The position numbers and the translations under genes are program-made. Of a stretch of 64,000 nucleotides of DNA, positions 43,105 through 51,711 are shown in pieces. Numbering within the stretch: position 1 is the stretch's first letter; every line of letters starts with the position of its first letter. The notes beneath the pieces are model-generated. The model was not told the origin of the DNA and did no database searches. It saw only the letters and a program-made list of their open reading frames with translations. The DNA comes from Streptomyces xantholiticus (lineage in GTDB: Bacteria > Actinomycetota > Actinomycetes > Streptomycetales > Streptomycetaceae): positions 105,644 to 169,643 of the forward strand of contig NZ_BMWB01000019.1 in the NCBI RefSeq assembly GCF_014651015.1, written 5' to 3'.

Positions 43105-43728
43105 ATGTCTGCCGCAGCAGTCGAGCACCTCTGTGACGGCGACGCCCGAAAGCTGCTCAAGGAGGCTGACCGCCTCATGGAGCAACTGCCGGGCCACCGC
43201 GTCGAGATCATCGGCGGCGTCATCACCGTGGCCCCACCCCCGGACAGCAACCACGCCGTCGTGCTGACGAATCTGATGCTGCCGTTGCTGTCCGCCGGCC
43301 TTCATGGCGACGAAACGAACGTCCTTCAGGGCATCGGTCTGTGGCTGCCGGACGGCGAGGACTACGCCATCCCCGATCTGGCCGTCGTGGACGCCGACGC
43401 CGACGAGCACCTGATCGAGTTCAATTGCTACGACCCTCGCGTTTTCCGGCTCGTGCTGAAGGTGACCTCCAGCAACTACCGCAACGACCTGCGGAACAAG
43501 GTCACGGCCTACGCGAAGGCGCAGATCCCGGTCTACGTGATCGTCGATCGCCACCACACTCGCGTCCACGTCCCGACGGATCCGCTGACGGACGGATACG
43601 ACCGTCACGAGGTCTACGCCCCGGGCCAGCAGGCCGTGCTGCCCGACTCCATCGGCGCCGAGGTGAAGCTGGACGTCGCCGAACTGCTGAAGGCAGGCGG
43701 GTCCGGGACCGGAACCGTCAGCGGCTGA
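43105..43728 (+). CDS. Uma2-family (DUF820) PD-(D/E)xK nuclease-like protein, altered motif
   Basis: The 207-residue protein matches the Uma2 family, which is expanded in Streptomyces. It shows HRVEIIGGVITVAPPPDSNHAVV, IPDLAVVD with Asp91, and NKVTAYAKAQIPVYVIVDR. In the family the central strand normally reads LVVEVTS, supplying the acidic residue of the PD-ExK centre. Here it reads LVLKVTS with Lys119 (codon AAG), so nuclease activity is doubtful. The 3' end overlaps the convergent ABC permease gene by 11 bp. Confidence 0.85.
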   Translation: MSAAAVEHLCDGDARKLLKEADRLMEQLPGHRVEIIGGVITVAPPPDSNHAVVLTNLMLPLLSAGLHGDETNVLQGIGLWLPDGEDYAIPDLAVVDADADEHLIEFNCYDPRVFRLVLKVTSSNYRNDLRNKVTAYAKAQIPVYVIVDRHHTRVHVPTDPLTDGYDRHEVYAPGQQAVLPDSIGAEVKLDVAELLKAGGSGTGTVSG

Positions 43729-44587
43729 GCCGCTGGAAGCGCCGGACCGCGAGCGGCGCGAAGACCGCCGTGACGGCGATCGGCCACACGACCGCCATCA
43801 GCAGCGAGTGCTCCTGGATCCAGCTGCCGTCGCTCGCCACGGGGTTGCCGAACAGCTCACGGGCGGCGGCGGCCGTGGAGGAGATCGGGTTCCATGCGGC
43901 GATGGTGCCGAGCCAGTCCGGCATCGTCGACGGGGGTACGAAGACGCTGGAGATCATGGTGAGCGGGAAGGCCACCACGTAGAGGCCTCCGGCCGCTTCC
44001 GCGTTGGGGACCAGCAGGCCGAGCAGGATGCCGACCCAGATCAGGCAGAACCGCAGGAGCAGCAGCAGTCCGAACGCGGCCAGTGACGCGACGATGCCCG
44101 TGTCGGTGCGCCAGCCCATCGCGAAGGCGGTCGCCGCCAGGATCGCCAGCTCGGAGCAGGCGATGATCAGGTCGTTGACCCCGCGGCCGGTGACGACGGC
44201 GGACGGTGCCATCGGCATCGAGCGGAAGCGGTCGATGACTCCCTTGGACGCGTCGGTGACCACCGCGATCGCCGTGTTCATGAATCCGAAGGCCATGGTC
44301 ATGGCGAACATTCCGGGCATCAGGAAGTCGCGGACGCTGCCTCCGTCGGGCGACTTCATCGCTCCGCCGAAGACGTATCCGTAAAGCAGAACGGAGATGA
44401 TCGGGAAGCCGAGCTGCCAGGCGATCATGACGGGTCGGCGCTGGTAGTGGGTCAGTCCGCGCCGGACCACGTTCCAGCAGTCGGCCACCGCCCAGTAGGC
44501 GCGGCCGTGCCGGTCGCCCGGGGTCAGGTCCGTCAGGTCCGCCACGTCGGTGACGTCCGCCCGGGTCACAGTGTCGGTCCTGCTCAT
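43718..44587 (-). CDS. ABC-2 type export permease (DrrB-like)
   Basis: The 289-residue protein has six hydrophobic segments and the ABC-2 permease signature: VIDRFRSMPMAPSAVVTGR (about residues 130-148) and PLTMISSVFVPPSTMPDWLGTIAAWNPIS near the C-terminus. It resembles DrrB of daunorubicin resistance and forms an exporter with the ATPase gene, whose stop its ATG overlaps (ATGA). Drug or lipid export is likely; the substrate is unknown. Confidence 0.92.
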   Translation of the reverse strand: MSRTDTVTRADVTDVADLTDLTPGDRHGRAYWAVADCWNVVRRGLTHYQRRPVMIAWQLGFPIISVLLYGYVFGGAMKSPDGGSVRDFLMPGMFAMTMAFGFMNTAIAVVTDASKGVIDRFRSMPMAPSAVVTGRGVNDLIIACSELAILAATAFAMGWRTDTGIVASLAAFGLLLLLRFCLIWVGILLGLLVPNAEAAGGLYVVAFPLTMISSVFVPPSTMPDWLGTIAAWNPISSTAAAARELFGNPVASDGSWIQEHSLLMAVVWPIAVTAVFAPLAVRRFQRLSR

Positions 44588-45546
44588 GCGGCTTCCTCCG
44601 TCGTCTGCGTGCCGTGTCCGGTCAGGCGCAGGAACACGTCGTCCAGGCTCGGCCTGCGCAGTCCGATGTCCTCCACCCCGATCCGTTCCTCCTGGAGGGT
44701 CCGCGCCACGTCGGTGAGTGCCGCCACCCGGTCGGTCACCGGCGCGTGGACCCGGCGTTCGAGGGCGTCGGTCGTAGGGTCGGTGTCGGCGACCCGGGCC
44801 ACGGCCTTGGCGACGGCCGGAAGGTCGGCCGCGTCACGGGCGACGACCTCGATGCGGTCGCCGCCGACCCGGTCCTTCAGCCCGTCGGGGGTGTCGTCGG
44901 CGATGGCGCGCCCCTGGTCGATGACGGTGATGCGGGAGGCAAGCCGGTCGGCCTCCTCCAGGTACTGGGTGGTGAGCAGCACGGTCGTACCGCCCGCCAC
45001 GAGCCGCCGCACCGCCTCCCACACCTCGCCGCGCGAGCGCGGGTCGAGCCCGGTCGTCGGCTCGTCCAGGAAGAGCACGTCGGGCGCGAGGATCATCGAC
45101 GCGGCGAGGTCGAGCCGACGGCGCATGCCGCCGCTGTATGTGCCGACGCCCTTGTCGCCCGCCCCGACCAGGTCGAACTGCTCGAGGAGTTCGGTGGCGC
45201 GGCGTACGGCGCGTCGGCCGCCGAGGTGGAAGAGGCGGCCGAACATCTCCAGGTTCTGGCGGCCGGTGAGCACCTCGTCGACCGCCGCGTACTGGCCGGT
45301 GAGCCCGATACGGCGGCGCACCTGCCGGGGCTCGCACCGGACGTCGACCCCGGCGACCCGGGCCCGACCGCCGTCGAACCGCAGCAGGGTCGCCAGGACC
45401 CGCACGGCGGTGGTCTTCCCGGCGCCGTTCGGCCCGAGCAGGCCGTGCACGCTGCCCTGCTGCACGGCGAGGTCGAAGCCGGCGAGGGCGTGCTTGTCCC
45501 CGTACCGCTTCTCGAGTCCTTCGGCCACGACTGCGTATCCGTCCAC
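44584..45546 (-). CDS. ABC transporter ATP-binding protein (DrrA-like)
   Basis: The 320-residue ATPase has Walker A GPNGAGKTT (residues 38-46), signature YSGGMRRRLDLA and Walker B VLFLDEPTTGLDPRSR. A C-terminal extension (DIGLRRPSLDDVFLRLTGH) is typical of the DrrA group. The GTG at 45546 has a GGAGGG ribosome site. It is divergent from the TetR gene at 45638; repeated operator-like sequences lie between, just upstream of its start, so it is presumably repressed by that regulator. Confidence 0.94.
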   Translation of the reverse strand: MDGYAVVAEGLEKRYGDKHALAGFDLAVQQGSVHGLLGPNGAGKTTAVRVLATLLRFDGGRARVAGVDVRCEPRQVRRRIGLTGQYAAVDEVLTGRQNLEMFGRLFHLGGRRAVRRATELLEQFDLVGAGDKGVGTYSGGMRRRLDLAASMILAPDVLFLDEPTTGLDPRSRGEVWEAVRRLVAGGTTVLLTTQYLEEADRLASRITVIDQGRAIADDTPDGLKDRVGGDRIEVVARDAADLPAVAKAVARVADTDPTTDALERRVHAPVTDRVAALTDVARTLQEERIGVEDIGLRRPSLDDVFLRLTGHGTQTTEEAA

Positions 45547-45573
45547 GTCCGTCCCTCCACACCGATCAACCGG

Positions 45574-45609
45574 GTACACCGTACTCAGATGAGAGTACAC
45601 CGTACTCAG
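45574..45609. promoter_or_regulatory. Operator with two direct repeats GTACACCGTACTCAG
   Basis: The 15-bp unit occurs at 45574-45588 and 45595-45609, 21 bp apart (two helical turns). The second copy is part of the inverted repeat GAGTAC-ACC-GTACTC (45593-45607). It lies between the divergent DrrAB-like operon and tetR and is the probable binding site of that TetR protein. Confidence 0.7.
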
Positions 45610-45637
45610 TTACTGGGTGCGGGATTATGGTGAAGCC

Positions 45638-46405
45638 ATGACGACGACGGAGACCAGCGGCAGCGGGGACGTCCTGCGCAGCCTCGAACTGCTCTGGGGT
45701 ACCGGTGAACGGCCCTCGCGCGGCCCCAAACCAGGGCTCACCCTCGACCGGATCGTCACCGCCGCCCTGGAGATCGCCGACACGGAGGGCCTCGCCGCGG
45801 TCTCGATGCGCCGCCTCGCCACCGAGCTGGGCACCGGCACGATGTCCCTCTACCGGTACGTCCCGGGCAAGAGCGAGCTGCTCGACCTGATGCTCGACCG
45901 GGTGAACGGCGAGCCGATCGACAATCAGGAGCACGCACCCGAGGGCGCCGACTGGCGCGACGCGGTCCGGGCCATGGCCGACGTATACCTGGCGCAGCAC
46001 CGCGCGCACCCGTGGCTGCTGAAGGTCAACCAGTCCCGCACGGTCCTCGGCCCCAACGCCGTTCGCGGCTTGGAGATGTCACTGGCCGCCCTGCACGGCA
46101 TGGGCCTGCGGGACCCGGAAATGATCTCGGTCATCCTCGCCGTGCAGAGCTTCGTATCCGGCATCGCGCGGATGGAGCTGGAAGCCGCGGAGGCAGCGAA
46201 GCAGACGGGACAGAGCGACACGGATTTCTGGAAGAGCCAGGAGCCCTTCCTCGTCCGGGCCATGGCGACCGGCGACTACCCGCGGCTCGCGAACCTGTCC
46301 GAGGACGCGTTCGGCTCGGACTTCGACCACTTCGCCTTCGGCCTCGACCGCCTGATCGACGGCTTCGAGAAGCTGGTGAGCGAAAGGGCCGCGGACAAGG
46401 CCTAG
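45638..46405 (+). CDS. TetR-family regulator of the DrrAB-like exporter
   Basis: The 255-residue protein has an HTH at about residues 40-85 (LTLDRIVTAALEIADTEGLAAVSMRRLATELGTGTMSLYRYV) and a TetR_C_11-type ligand domain with the block HRAHPWLLKVNQSRTVLGPNAVRG. This subgroup usually controls drug exporters. The start ATG 45638 has a weak GTGAAG upstream. Its stop TAG overlaps the stop of the convergent propeller gene (CTA read on the other strand). Confidence 0.93.
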   Translation: MTTTETSGSGDVLRSLELLWGTGERPSRGPKPGLTLDRIVTAALEIADTEGLAAVSMRRLATELGTGTMSLYRYVPGKSELLDLMLDRVNGEPIDNQEHAPEGADWRDAVRAMADVYLAQHRAHPWLLKVNQSRTVLGPNAVRGLEMSLAALHGMGLRDPEMISVILAVQSFVSGIARMELEAAEAAKQTGQSDTDFWKSQEPFLVRAMATGDYPRLANLSEDAFGSDFDHFAFGLDRLIDGFEKLVSERAADKA

Positions 46406-47379
46406 TTGCGGCGCCGGCGCAGCGCCAGCACCAGCACCCCCGCGCCGCCGAGGACGAGCAGCCCGTACGTGGTGGCACCGCCCTTGCCGTCACCGCCGGC
46501 GGCCGGGTCCCCGCTCGAACCGCCGGAAGTCGCACCGCCCTTGGGCCCGTCGGAACCGCCGTCGTCGCCGCTCTCGACCGCCACCGGCTCGACGCGGCTC
46601 TGCTCCCCCTCCGTGCCGAACAGCAGCGTCGTACCGTCGAGCGTGTACGTCACCGACTCCGACTGCCCCTGGATCGGCGCGCGAACCCTGTGGTCGGCAC
46701 CGAGGCGGCCGTCCTTCCACTCGTAGCCGCGGGCGCTGAAGTACGAGCGGAGCACCAGCTCCTTCCCGTCCGGCGAGAAGGCGCCGTCGGTGACCCACGG
46801 CACCTCCCCGATCCGCCGGAAGACATTGGCCTGCCCCGTACTGAGCGTGGCAGGGCCTTCGTAGAGGCCCCCGCCGTCCTCGTGCTTGGAGGCGATGTAG
46901 ACGCGCCCGGTCTTCGGATGCACCATCAGCGCCTCGGCGTTGCGCGGCCCGTCGGCGTACTTCACGTCGAACTGGGTGGCGTTCACGGTTCGGTCGCGCA
47001 ACTGCTCCGGCTCGGGGAAGCGGTAGATCCAGACGTGGTCCCAGCTGCCGTCGAGGTTGTCCCCTATGTCGCCGACGTAGATGTTGCCGTCGGGTCCTAC
47101 GGAGATCGCCTCCATGTCCCTGGGCTCGCCGACCCCCCGCAGGGTGATCGTCGCCACCGTCTCGCCCGTCTTCGAGTCGACGGCGAAGATCCGCGGCTGG
47201 TCCTGGTCGTTGTGCGTCCAGTAGATGCCCGGGTGCGCCCGGCTCGCGGCGAGCCCGCTGGACTCGGTGATCCGCGGGTCCTTGACGGTGAACCCGGAGC
47301 CGTCGTCGGCGGCCGCGGGCACGGCGGCGGCCAGCACGAGGGCGGCCGCGAGGCCGGTGACGTACGAGAGCGAACGCAT
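46402..47379 (-). CDS. Secreted beta-propeller protein with C-terminal membrane anchor
   Basis: The 325-residue product has a Sec signal peptide (MRSLSYVTGLAAALVLAAAVPAAA, about residues 1-24). The propeller-like domain has repeated strands (ESSGLAASRAHPGIYWTHND, ISVGPDGNIYVGDIGDN, VHPKTGRVYIASKHE, FSPDGKELVLRSY). A Gly/Ser-rich linker and a C-terminal membrane helix (YGLLVLGGAGVLVLALRRRRN) follow. No LPXTG sorting motif is seen, so the tail anchors the protein in the membrane. Its enzymatic role, if any, is unknown. Confidence 0.85.
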   Translation of the reverse strand: MRSLSYVTGLAAALVLAAAVPAAADDGSGFTVKDPRITESSGLAASRAHPGIYWTHNDQDQPRIFAVDSKTGETVATITLRGVGEPRDMEAISVGPDGNIYVGDIGDNLDGSWDHVWIYRFPEPEQLRDRTVNATQFDVKYADGPRNAEALMVHPKTGRVYIASKHEDGGGLYEGPATLSTGQANVFRRIGEVPWVTDGAFSPDGKELVLRSYFSARGYEWKDGRLGADHRVRAPIQGQSESVTYTLDGTTLLFGTEGEQSRVEPVAVESGDDGGSDGPKGGATSGGSSGDPAAGGDGKGGATTYGLLVLGGAGVLVLALRRRRN

Positions 47380-47409
47380 GCCCCAAGCCTGCCACCTCAG
47401 CCGTTCGGT

Positions 47410-48252
47410 TCACGGCCGCTCTGCGGTGACCAGCCACGCCACGCTGCGCAGCCGGACCGCCCCGTCCTTCTCGTACCGGCGCAGGATGTCCGCCAGCTCG
47501 GTCCGGGCCCGCTCGCCGGTCACCTCGTCGACCTGGTGCAGCAGATGGCGGCCGGGCCCGGACCCCAGGAGGAAGTCGGTGGCGTCCTCGGCGTCATGCC
47601 CCCATCTGCCGTACGCCTCGACCCGCTCGACCACGATGCGGGTGAACCCGCCTGCTGTCAGGGCCTCGCGGATGCGGTCGGGGTCGGCCAGGGAGAACAT
47701 GCCGGGGCCGCCGGTCACGCCGAAGCCGCCCATGGGCAACACCCCTCGCAGACCGGTCAGGGCCTGGATCCATTCGTTGCCCTCGCCGTCGGCGGCGACG
47801 ACGAACGCCGCTCGGCCTCCGGCGCGCAGCCCGCTGCCGATGTTGGCGAACGCGGCCCCCGGGTCGCCGAAGAACATCACGCCGAAGCGGCTGACGGCCA
47901 CGTCGAAACCGCGGCCCGCGAGCGGGTGGACCTGGGCGTCGCCGTGCTCGAAGGTCACATTGCCGAGGTGCTCGGCGTGCGCGCTCGCCCGGGCGCGTTC
48001 CAGCATCGGGCGGGACAGGTCCAACCCGGTGGCACGGCCTTCCTCTGCGCGGCGGGCGGCGAGCCGGGTGGTGGCGCCGGCACCGCAGCCGATGTCGAGC
48101 ACCGCGTCCGTGCGGACGATGGCGGCGGCGGTGAGAAGGATGTCGTTGAATCCCTCGTTGACGGCGTCCCAGCGGTGCTGGTGATGGGCCCAGTGGGCGC
48201 CCTCGTAACCGTTCCACGCCTGCTCCTGCTCCGTGTTCACGATGTGCGCCAT
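47410..48252 (-). CDS. Class I SAM-dependent methyltransferase
   Basis: The 280-residue protein has SAM-binding motif I VLDIGCGAGATTRLAARRA (about residues 51-69), the acidic post-I residue in TGLDLSRPML, motif II around GRGFDVAVSRFGVMFF and motif III AGGRAAFVV. It resembles UbiE/Methyltransf_25-type enzymes acting on small molecules. It is divergent from a TetR gene and shares its operator region, suggesting inducible expression. The substrate is unknown. Confidence 0.9.
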   Translation of the reverse strand: MAHIVNTEQEQAWNGYEGAHWAHHQHRWDAVNEGFNDILLTAAAIVRTDAVLDIGCGAGATTRLAARRAEEGRATGLDLSRPMLERARASAHAEHLGNVTFEHGDAQVHPLAGRGFDVAVSRFGVMFFGDPGAAFANIGSGLRAGGRAAFVVAADGEGNEWIQALTGLRGVLPMGGFGVTGGPGMFSLADPDRIREALTAGGFTRIVVERVEAYGRWGHDAEDATDFLLGSGPGRHLLHQVDEVTGERARTELADILRRYEKDGAVRLRSVAWLVTAERP

Positions 48253-48280
48253 GACGGTGCCTCCTCAGGTTCCGGCTAGA

Positions 48281-48322
48281 ATGGGCATACGCCCAAACAG
48301 TATGGGCGCTTGCCCATACTGT
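48281..48322. promoter_or_regulatory. Operator with 11-bp perfect inverted repeat
   Basis: ACAGTATGGGC (48297-48307) and GCCCATACTGT (48312-48322) form a perfect repeat around GCTT. A related half, GGGCATACGCCC, lies just left at 48283-48294. The site is between the divergent methyltransferase and tetR genes and is the likely TetR operator. Confidence 0.7.
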
Positions 48323-48357
48323 CCATCGCGACACAGCAGAAGACCGGAAGGTCCCGG

Positions 48358-48948
48358 ATGTCACCCCGTGGAGTAGCCGTCCCCGATGCCCGCGAACGCC
48401 TTTTCGCGGCAGCCGAACGAGTCGTGGCCCAGGGCGGCCCCGGAGCCCTGACCAGTCGGGCCGTCACCGACGAGGCGGACTGCTCCAAGGGTTTGCTGCA
48501 CGCCCATTTCCCGGGCGGTCTGGACGAGTTCGTCGCGGAACTGATCCTGGACCGGCTCGCCCGTACCGCCACGCTGGCGGCAGAACTCCCCGGCCGGGCG
48601 GGCCGGGACACCGTCGCCGCCAACCTGACCGGCATCGCCTCCATCCTGCTGGACTCGGGCGGCCCGGCCATGTCCGGCCTCGCACTCACCCGGCCCGGCG
48701 CCGCACTCCGGTTCCGCGAAGCGATGGCGGGCGGAGCACCCGGATTCACCGCCGTCCAGGGGTCGGTCGCCGAGTACCTGCGCGCCGAGCAGCGCGCCGG
48801 CCGGGTCGCCGACGACACGGACGCGGAGGCCGTCGCCCTCGCGCTCGTCGGCACGGTCCACCATCTGCTGATGACGACCTGGTCGTCCGCCGACCCCGAC
48901 CCGCGCGAGCAGATCGGGCGGCTCGTCCGGGCCCTCACCGGTCACTGA
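48358..48948 (+). CDS. TetR-family regulator divergent from a methyltransferase
   Basis: The 196-residue protein has an N-terminal HTH (ARERLFAAAERVVAQGGPGALTSRAVTDEADCSKGLLHAHF, residues 11-51) and a helical ligand domain. The ATG at 48358 has GGAAGG upstream and gives the usual short tail before the HTH. It probably represses itself and the methyltransferase through the repeat at 48297-48322. Confidence 0.92.
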   Translation: MSPRGVAVPDARERLFAAAERVVAQGGPGALTSRAVTDEADCSKGLLHAHFPGGLDEFVAELILDRLARTATLAAELPGRAGRDTVAANLTGIASILLDSGGPAMSGLALTRPGAALRFREAMAGGAPGFTAVQGSVAEYLRAEQRAGRVADDTDAEAVALALVGTVHHLLMTTWSSADPDPREQIGRLVRALTGH

Positions 48949-49027
48949 TCCGCTGCGCCCCGTCGTGTCCAGCCTCACATCACGGATCACTGCCGGGTTA
49001 CTCGCGGGTTCGGCCATGATGGCGGCC

Positions 49028-49711
49028 ATGCGCTTTCTGTTCGTCGGCGATTCCATGACCATCGGGAGCGCCGGCGGCTACAGCTGGCGCTACCGGATGT
49101 GGCAGCACCTCGTCTCCACCGGCGAGCCGTTCGAGATCGTGGGTCCGCGCTGCGCGCTGTACGACATCGAGACGAACGCCCCGGTGTCCCACGCCTACGC
49201 CGACCCGGCCTTCCCGGCGGACGCCCGCCGGCACCTGGCCGGATGGGGCGAGGGCTGGCTGCACATGGCACCCGTGATCCGCGAGGCGGTCGCCTCGGAG
49301 CGGGCCGACGTGCTCCTGATCTCCCTCGGCCTGATAGACCTCGGCTTCTATACGAACAGCGACCAGACCGCGGCGAACGCCCGGGAGTTCATCGCCCAGG
49401 CCCGCCTCGCCAACCCGCACGTGCGGATGGTCCTGCTCCCCGTCATCCCGAACATCCGCGCCGAGTCCGACGCGCCCTTCGCCGCCGAGTGCAACCGCTT
49501 CAACGTGCTGCTCGCCAAGGCGGTCGCCGACCTGGACACACCGGCGTCCCCGATCCTGCTGGCCTCCCGGCCGGATTCGTACGACATCCACAGCGACACC
49601 TACGACGGCACCCATCCCGGCCCGACGGGCGAGATCAAACTGGCCGGCGCCTTCGCGACCGCGATGCACCAGGCGTGGGGGCTCGGCGGCGCGTACGCCG
49701 TCGCGGCCTGA
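49028..49711 (+). CDS. SGNH/GDSL-family hydrolase
   Basis: The 227-residue protein has block I FVGDSMTIG with the catalytic Ser9, a central SLGLIDLGFYTNSDQTAANAREF block and the C-terminal DGTHPGPTGEIKLA containing the Asp-x-x-His pair. GDSL enzymes hydrolyse esters of lipids, carbohydrates or peptides. The start ATG 49028 places block I at the N-terminus as in homologues. The frame is open to 48965 and the upstream residues look faintly like a signal peptide, so secretion is not excluded. Confidence 0.88.
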   Translation: MRFLFVGDSMTIGSAGGYSWRYRMWQHLVSTGEPFEIVGPRCALYDIETNAPVSHAYADPAFPADARRHLAGWGEGWLHMAPVIREAVASERADVLLISLGLIDLGFYTNSDQTAANAREFIAQARLANPHVRMVLLPVIPNIRAESDAPFAAECNRFNVLLAKAVADLDTPASPILLASRPDSYDIHSDTYDGTHPGPTGEIKLAGAFATAMHQAWGLGGAYAVAA

Positions 49712-49773
49712 CCGGCTCTCCCGGCCGAAATCCGCGGTGCCGGCCACCCGCCCTGCCTGCGATCCTCTCGTCC

Positions 49774-49950
49774 GTGTCCACGTTCGAAGACCTCCACGCC
49801 GAAGGCCGGGCCGTGAACACCGAGGGCTGGGACTTCTCCCGGTTCACCGGACGCGCCACCGAGCAGCGCCCGTCCTGGGGCTGCGCCGGGCTGCTCGCCG
49901 GCCGTATGGCGAAGGCCGAGGCCGCGCTCGAGGCCCGTCCGCGCGACTGA
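49774..49950 (+). pseudogene. N-terminal remnant of a class I methyltransferase
   Basis: A GTG-started frame of 58 codons reads STFEDLHAEGRAVNTEGWDFSRF and ERPSWGCAGLLAGRMAKAEAAL, which is the opening of a Streptomyces SAM methyltransferase normally about 250 residues long. It stops after LEARPRD, before any SAM-binding motif. The rest of the gene is not found downstream, so it is a deletion remnant. Confidence 0.65.
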
Positions 49951-50005
49951 CATCCGGCGGCTCGCGATACGGTGCCGCGGGACGCCGAACAGGGAGAGCA
50001 GGCAG

Positions 50006-51013
50006 ATGACGGTCATACGCCGCCTGGCGCTGTACGTGGCACTGCCGCTGACACTCGCCGCCGTCACGGCCTACGGCTGGTACCAGTTCAGCGACACGGG
50101 CAGGCGCTGGCGCTACGAGGACAAGCTGGCGACCTACTGCCAGGGACTGATCCCGCCGAAGGAGTCGGCGGTCTTCACCGACTACGACACGGACAAGGCC
50201 CTGCCGCACGACGAGCACGTCGGCGGGTTGGACGGCTACGAGTTCTGCTGGGTCGGGAAGACCATGCTCACGATCGCCCGCATCCCCGCCTCGGCCCGGG
50301 ACGACGACGGCCCCCGCGGCGTGTTCGACGAACTGCGCCCGGACCGGACGGGAACTCTGCCGATGGCGCTGGGCGGGGGCTGGCACGGCTACACCAACCT
50401 CGAGAGCGCCGCCGTCGTGCTGGACTGCGGCAACCAGGACGCCTCCGTCGTCGCGAGCGCGGCCACCGTCAGTCGCGCGGGGACAGGCCGCACCACCGCC
50501 GAACTCCTCGCGGCCACAGCGGTCCGGGCGGCCGAGCACTGGGACTGCGAGGCCGAGGCCGGCGGCCCGATCCCGCGCGTCCCCGCAGAGCCGGAGCAGA
50601 AGTCCCGCTTCGAGGCGAAGGGAACCTGCGCGGGCTTCCCGATGCACGACATGGACAGCATCCACTGGATCAAGGAGACGCCGGCGACGGCATCCTCCCT
50701 GCTGGAGGCCTGCGTCCTGGGCGAGACCAAGGCGCGGTCCGAGGAGCTGTTCCAGGTCCGCGCCTACTTCGGCCCCTTCGCGCAGGCCCAGTATCCGGAT
50801 GACGAGTCCACCCGGGACGCGGGTCGGCACGGACAGCGCTTCTCCTGGGCCACCGCAAGGTGCCCCGGCACCAGCGCCCGCGCGCTCTTCACGATCTCCA
50901 CCACTGAATACGCGCACGAGGACGTCGGTGACTTCGCCCGGTCCGCCCTCACCGCGTTCGCCAAGCGCTCGGCCGCGCAACACGGCTGCACGGACCTCGA
51001 ACTCCCCCGCTGA
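50006..51013 (+). CDS. Membrane-anchored extracellular protein of unknown function
   Basis: The 335-residue protein starts with a signal-anchor (IRRLALYVALPLTLAAVTAYGWY, residues 4-26). The rest appears extracellular, with about a dozen cysteines spread through repeating elements (YCQGLIPPKESAVF, GYEFCWVGKT, VVLDCGNQDAS, GTCAGFPMHD, ATARCPGTSARALF), which suggests two related disulfide-bonded domains. Similar proteins are numerous in Streptomyces genomes without known function. The ATG has an AGGCAG ribosome site (GAGAGCAGGCAG). Confidence 0.75.
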   Translation: MTVIRRLALYVALPLTLAAVTAYGWYQFSDTGRRWRYEDKLATYCQGLIPPKESAVFTDYDTDKALPHDEHVGGLDGYEFCWVGKTMLTIARIPASARDDDGPRGVFDELRPDRTGTLPMALGGGWHGYTNLESAAVVLDCGNQDASVVASAATVSRAGTGRTTAELLAATAVRAAEHWDCEAEAGGPIPRVPAEPEQKSRFEAKGTCAGFPMHDMDSIHWIKETPATASSLLEACVLGETKARSEELFQVRAYFGPFAQAQYPDDESTRDAGRHGQRFSWATARCPGTSARALFTISTTEYAHEDVGDFARSALTAFAKRSAAQHGCTDLELPR

Positions 51014-51053
51014 CGCCCGGCGGCGGTCGGCGGCTTCCCCTTCGGATCTCGGA

Positions 51054-51069
51054 CCGGCGCTTGCGCCGG
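51054..51069. terminator. Hairpin downstream of the membrane-anchored protein gene
   Basis: CCGGCGC and GCGCCGG pair perfectly around TT, 40 bp after the upstream stop codon; flanking CGGA and TCCG can extend the stem. Confidence 0.45.
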
Positions 51070-51133
51070 CGAATCCGTGCAGTCACGGTTCCGCTGCGAC
51101 GCGGCAGGAAGGACGGACGGCAGCCGACGGGTG

Positions 51134-51550
51134 TCAGCCGCTGAGCAGGTCCGGGTTGTCGGCAAGGGCCGCCAGGTGGGAGCGGGGGTCGGTGATCAGT
51201 CTGCGGGTCGTGAGGTCGAGCATGCCTGCCACGCCGGAGATCTCCGCGGCGACCGTTCCGTCGTCCTTGACGATCTGCTGAACGACCTTGAACATCTTGC
51301 CCTCTCCGTAGACGAACCGGCAGGTCACCCGCACCTCGTCGCCGCCGCGCAGCTCGCTCAGGTACCTCACCGTCACTTCGAGGGCGACCGGGCCGACGCC
51401 GCTGGCCAGCAGCTTCTCCTGGGGCAGGCCTGCGGCCCGCAGCAGTTCCCAGCGTGCGTGCTCGGCGTACTGGAGATAGACGGACTGGTTCAGGTGGCCC
51501 TGTGTGTCGAGCTCGTAGCCACGTACGGTCACAACGACGGAGAAGGTCAT
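51134..51550 (-). CDS. Acyl-CoA thioesterase, 4HBT hotdog family
   Basis: The 138-residue protein has the hotdog thioesterase pattern VRGYELDTQGHLNQSVYLQYAEHARWELLRA, where D-x-x-G-H-x-N is the catalytic loop. It continues with ALEVTVRYLSELRGGDEVRV and VKDDGTVAAEISG. Such enzymes cleave acyl-CoA esters. ATG 51550 is chosen because the conserved fold starts at FSVVVTVRGYELD; two further in-frame ATGs lie at 51556 and 51574. It is a single gene, divergent from the CBS protein gene. Confidence 0.88.
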   Translation of the reverse strand: MTFSVVVTVRGYELDTQGHLNQSVYLQYAEHARWELLRAAGLPQEKLLASGVGPVALEVTVRYLSELRGGDEVRVTCRFVYGEGKMFKVVQQIVKDDGTVAAEISGVAGMLDLTTRRLITDPRSHLAALADNPDLLSG

Positions 51551-51711
51551 GAACATCGCAACAGCTCGGCCCATGACCACATTCCCGGGCCCCCCGGCTC
51601 CGCGGTTCGGCGGCACCGACTTCCGGGGACGGTCCGGGCTTTTGGAACGTCCGAATGCGGGCACTCGTGGGGGCGTCGGATGCATGCCACATTCCCGCGA
51701 AGGGAGGACTC

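Noticed and set aside
51069..51077. GGCGAATCC as a tRNA T-arm remnant
   Set aside because: It is part of a hairpin after a gene, with no matching acceptor or anticodon arm around it.
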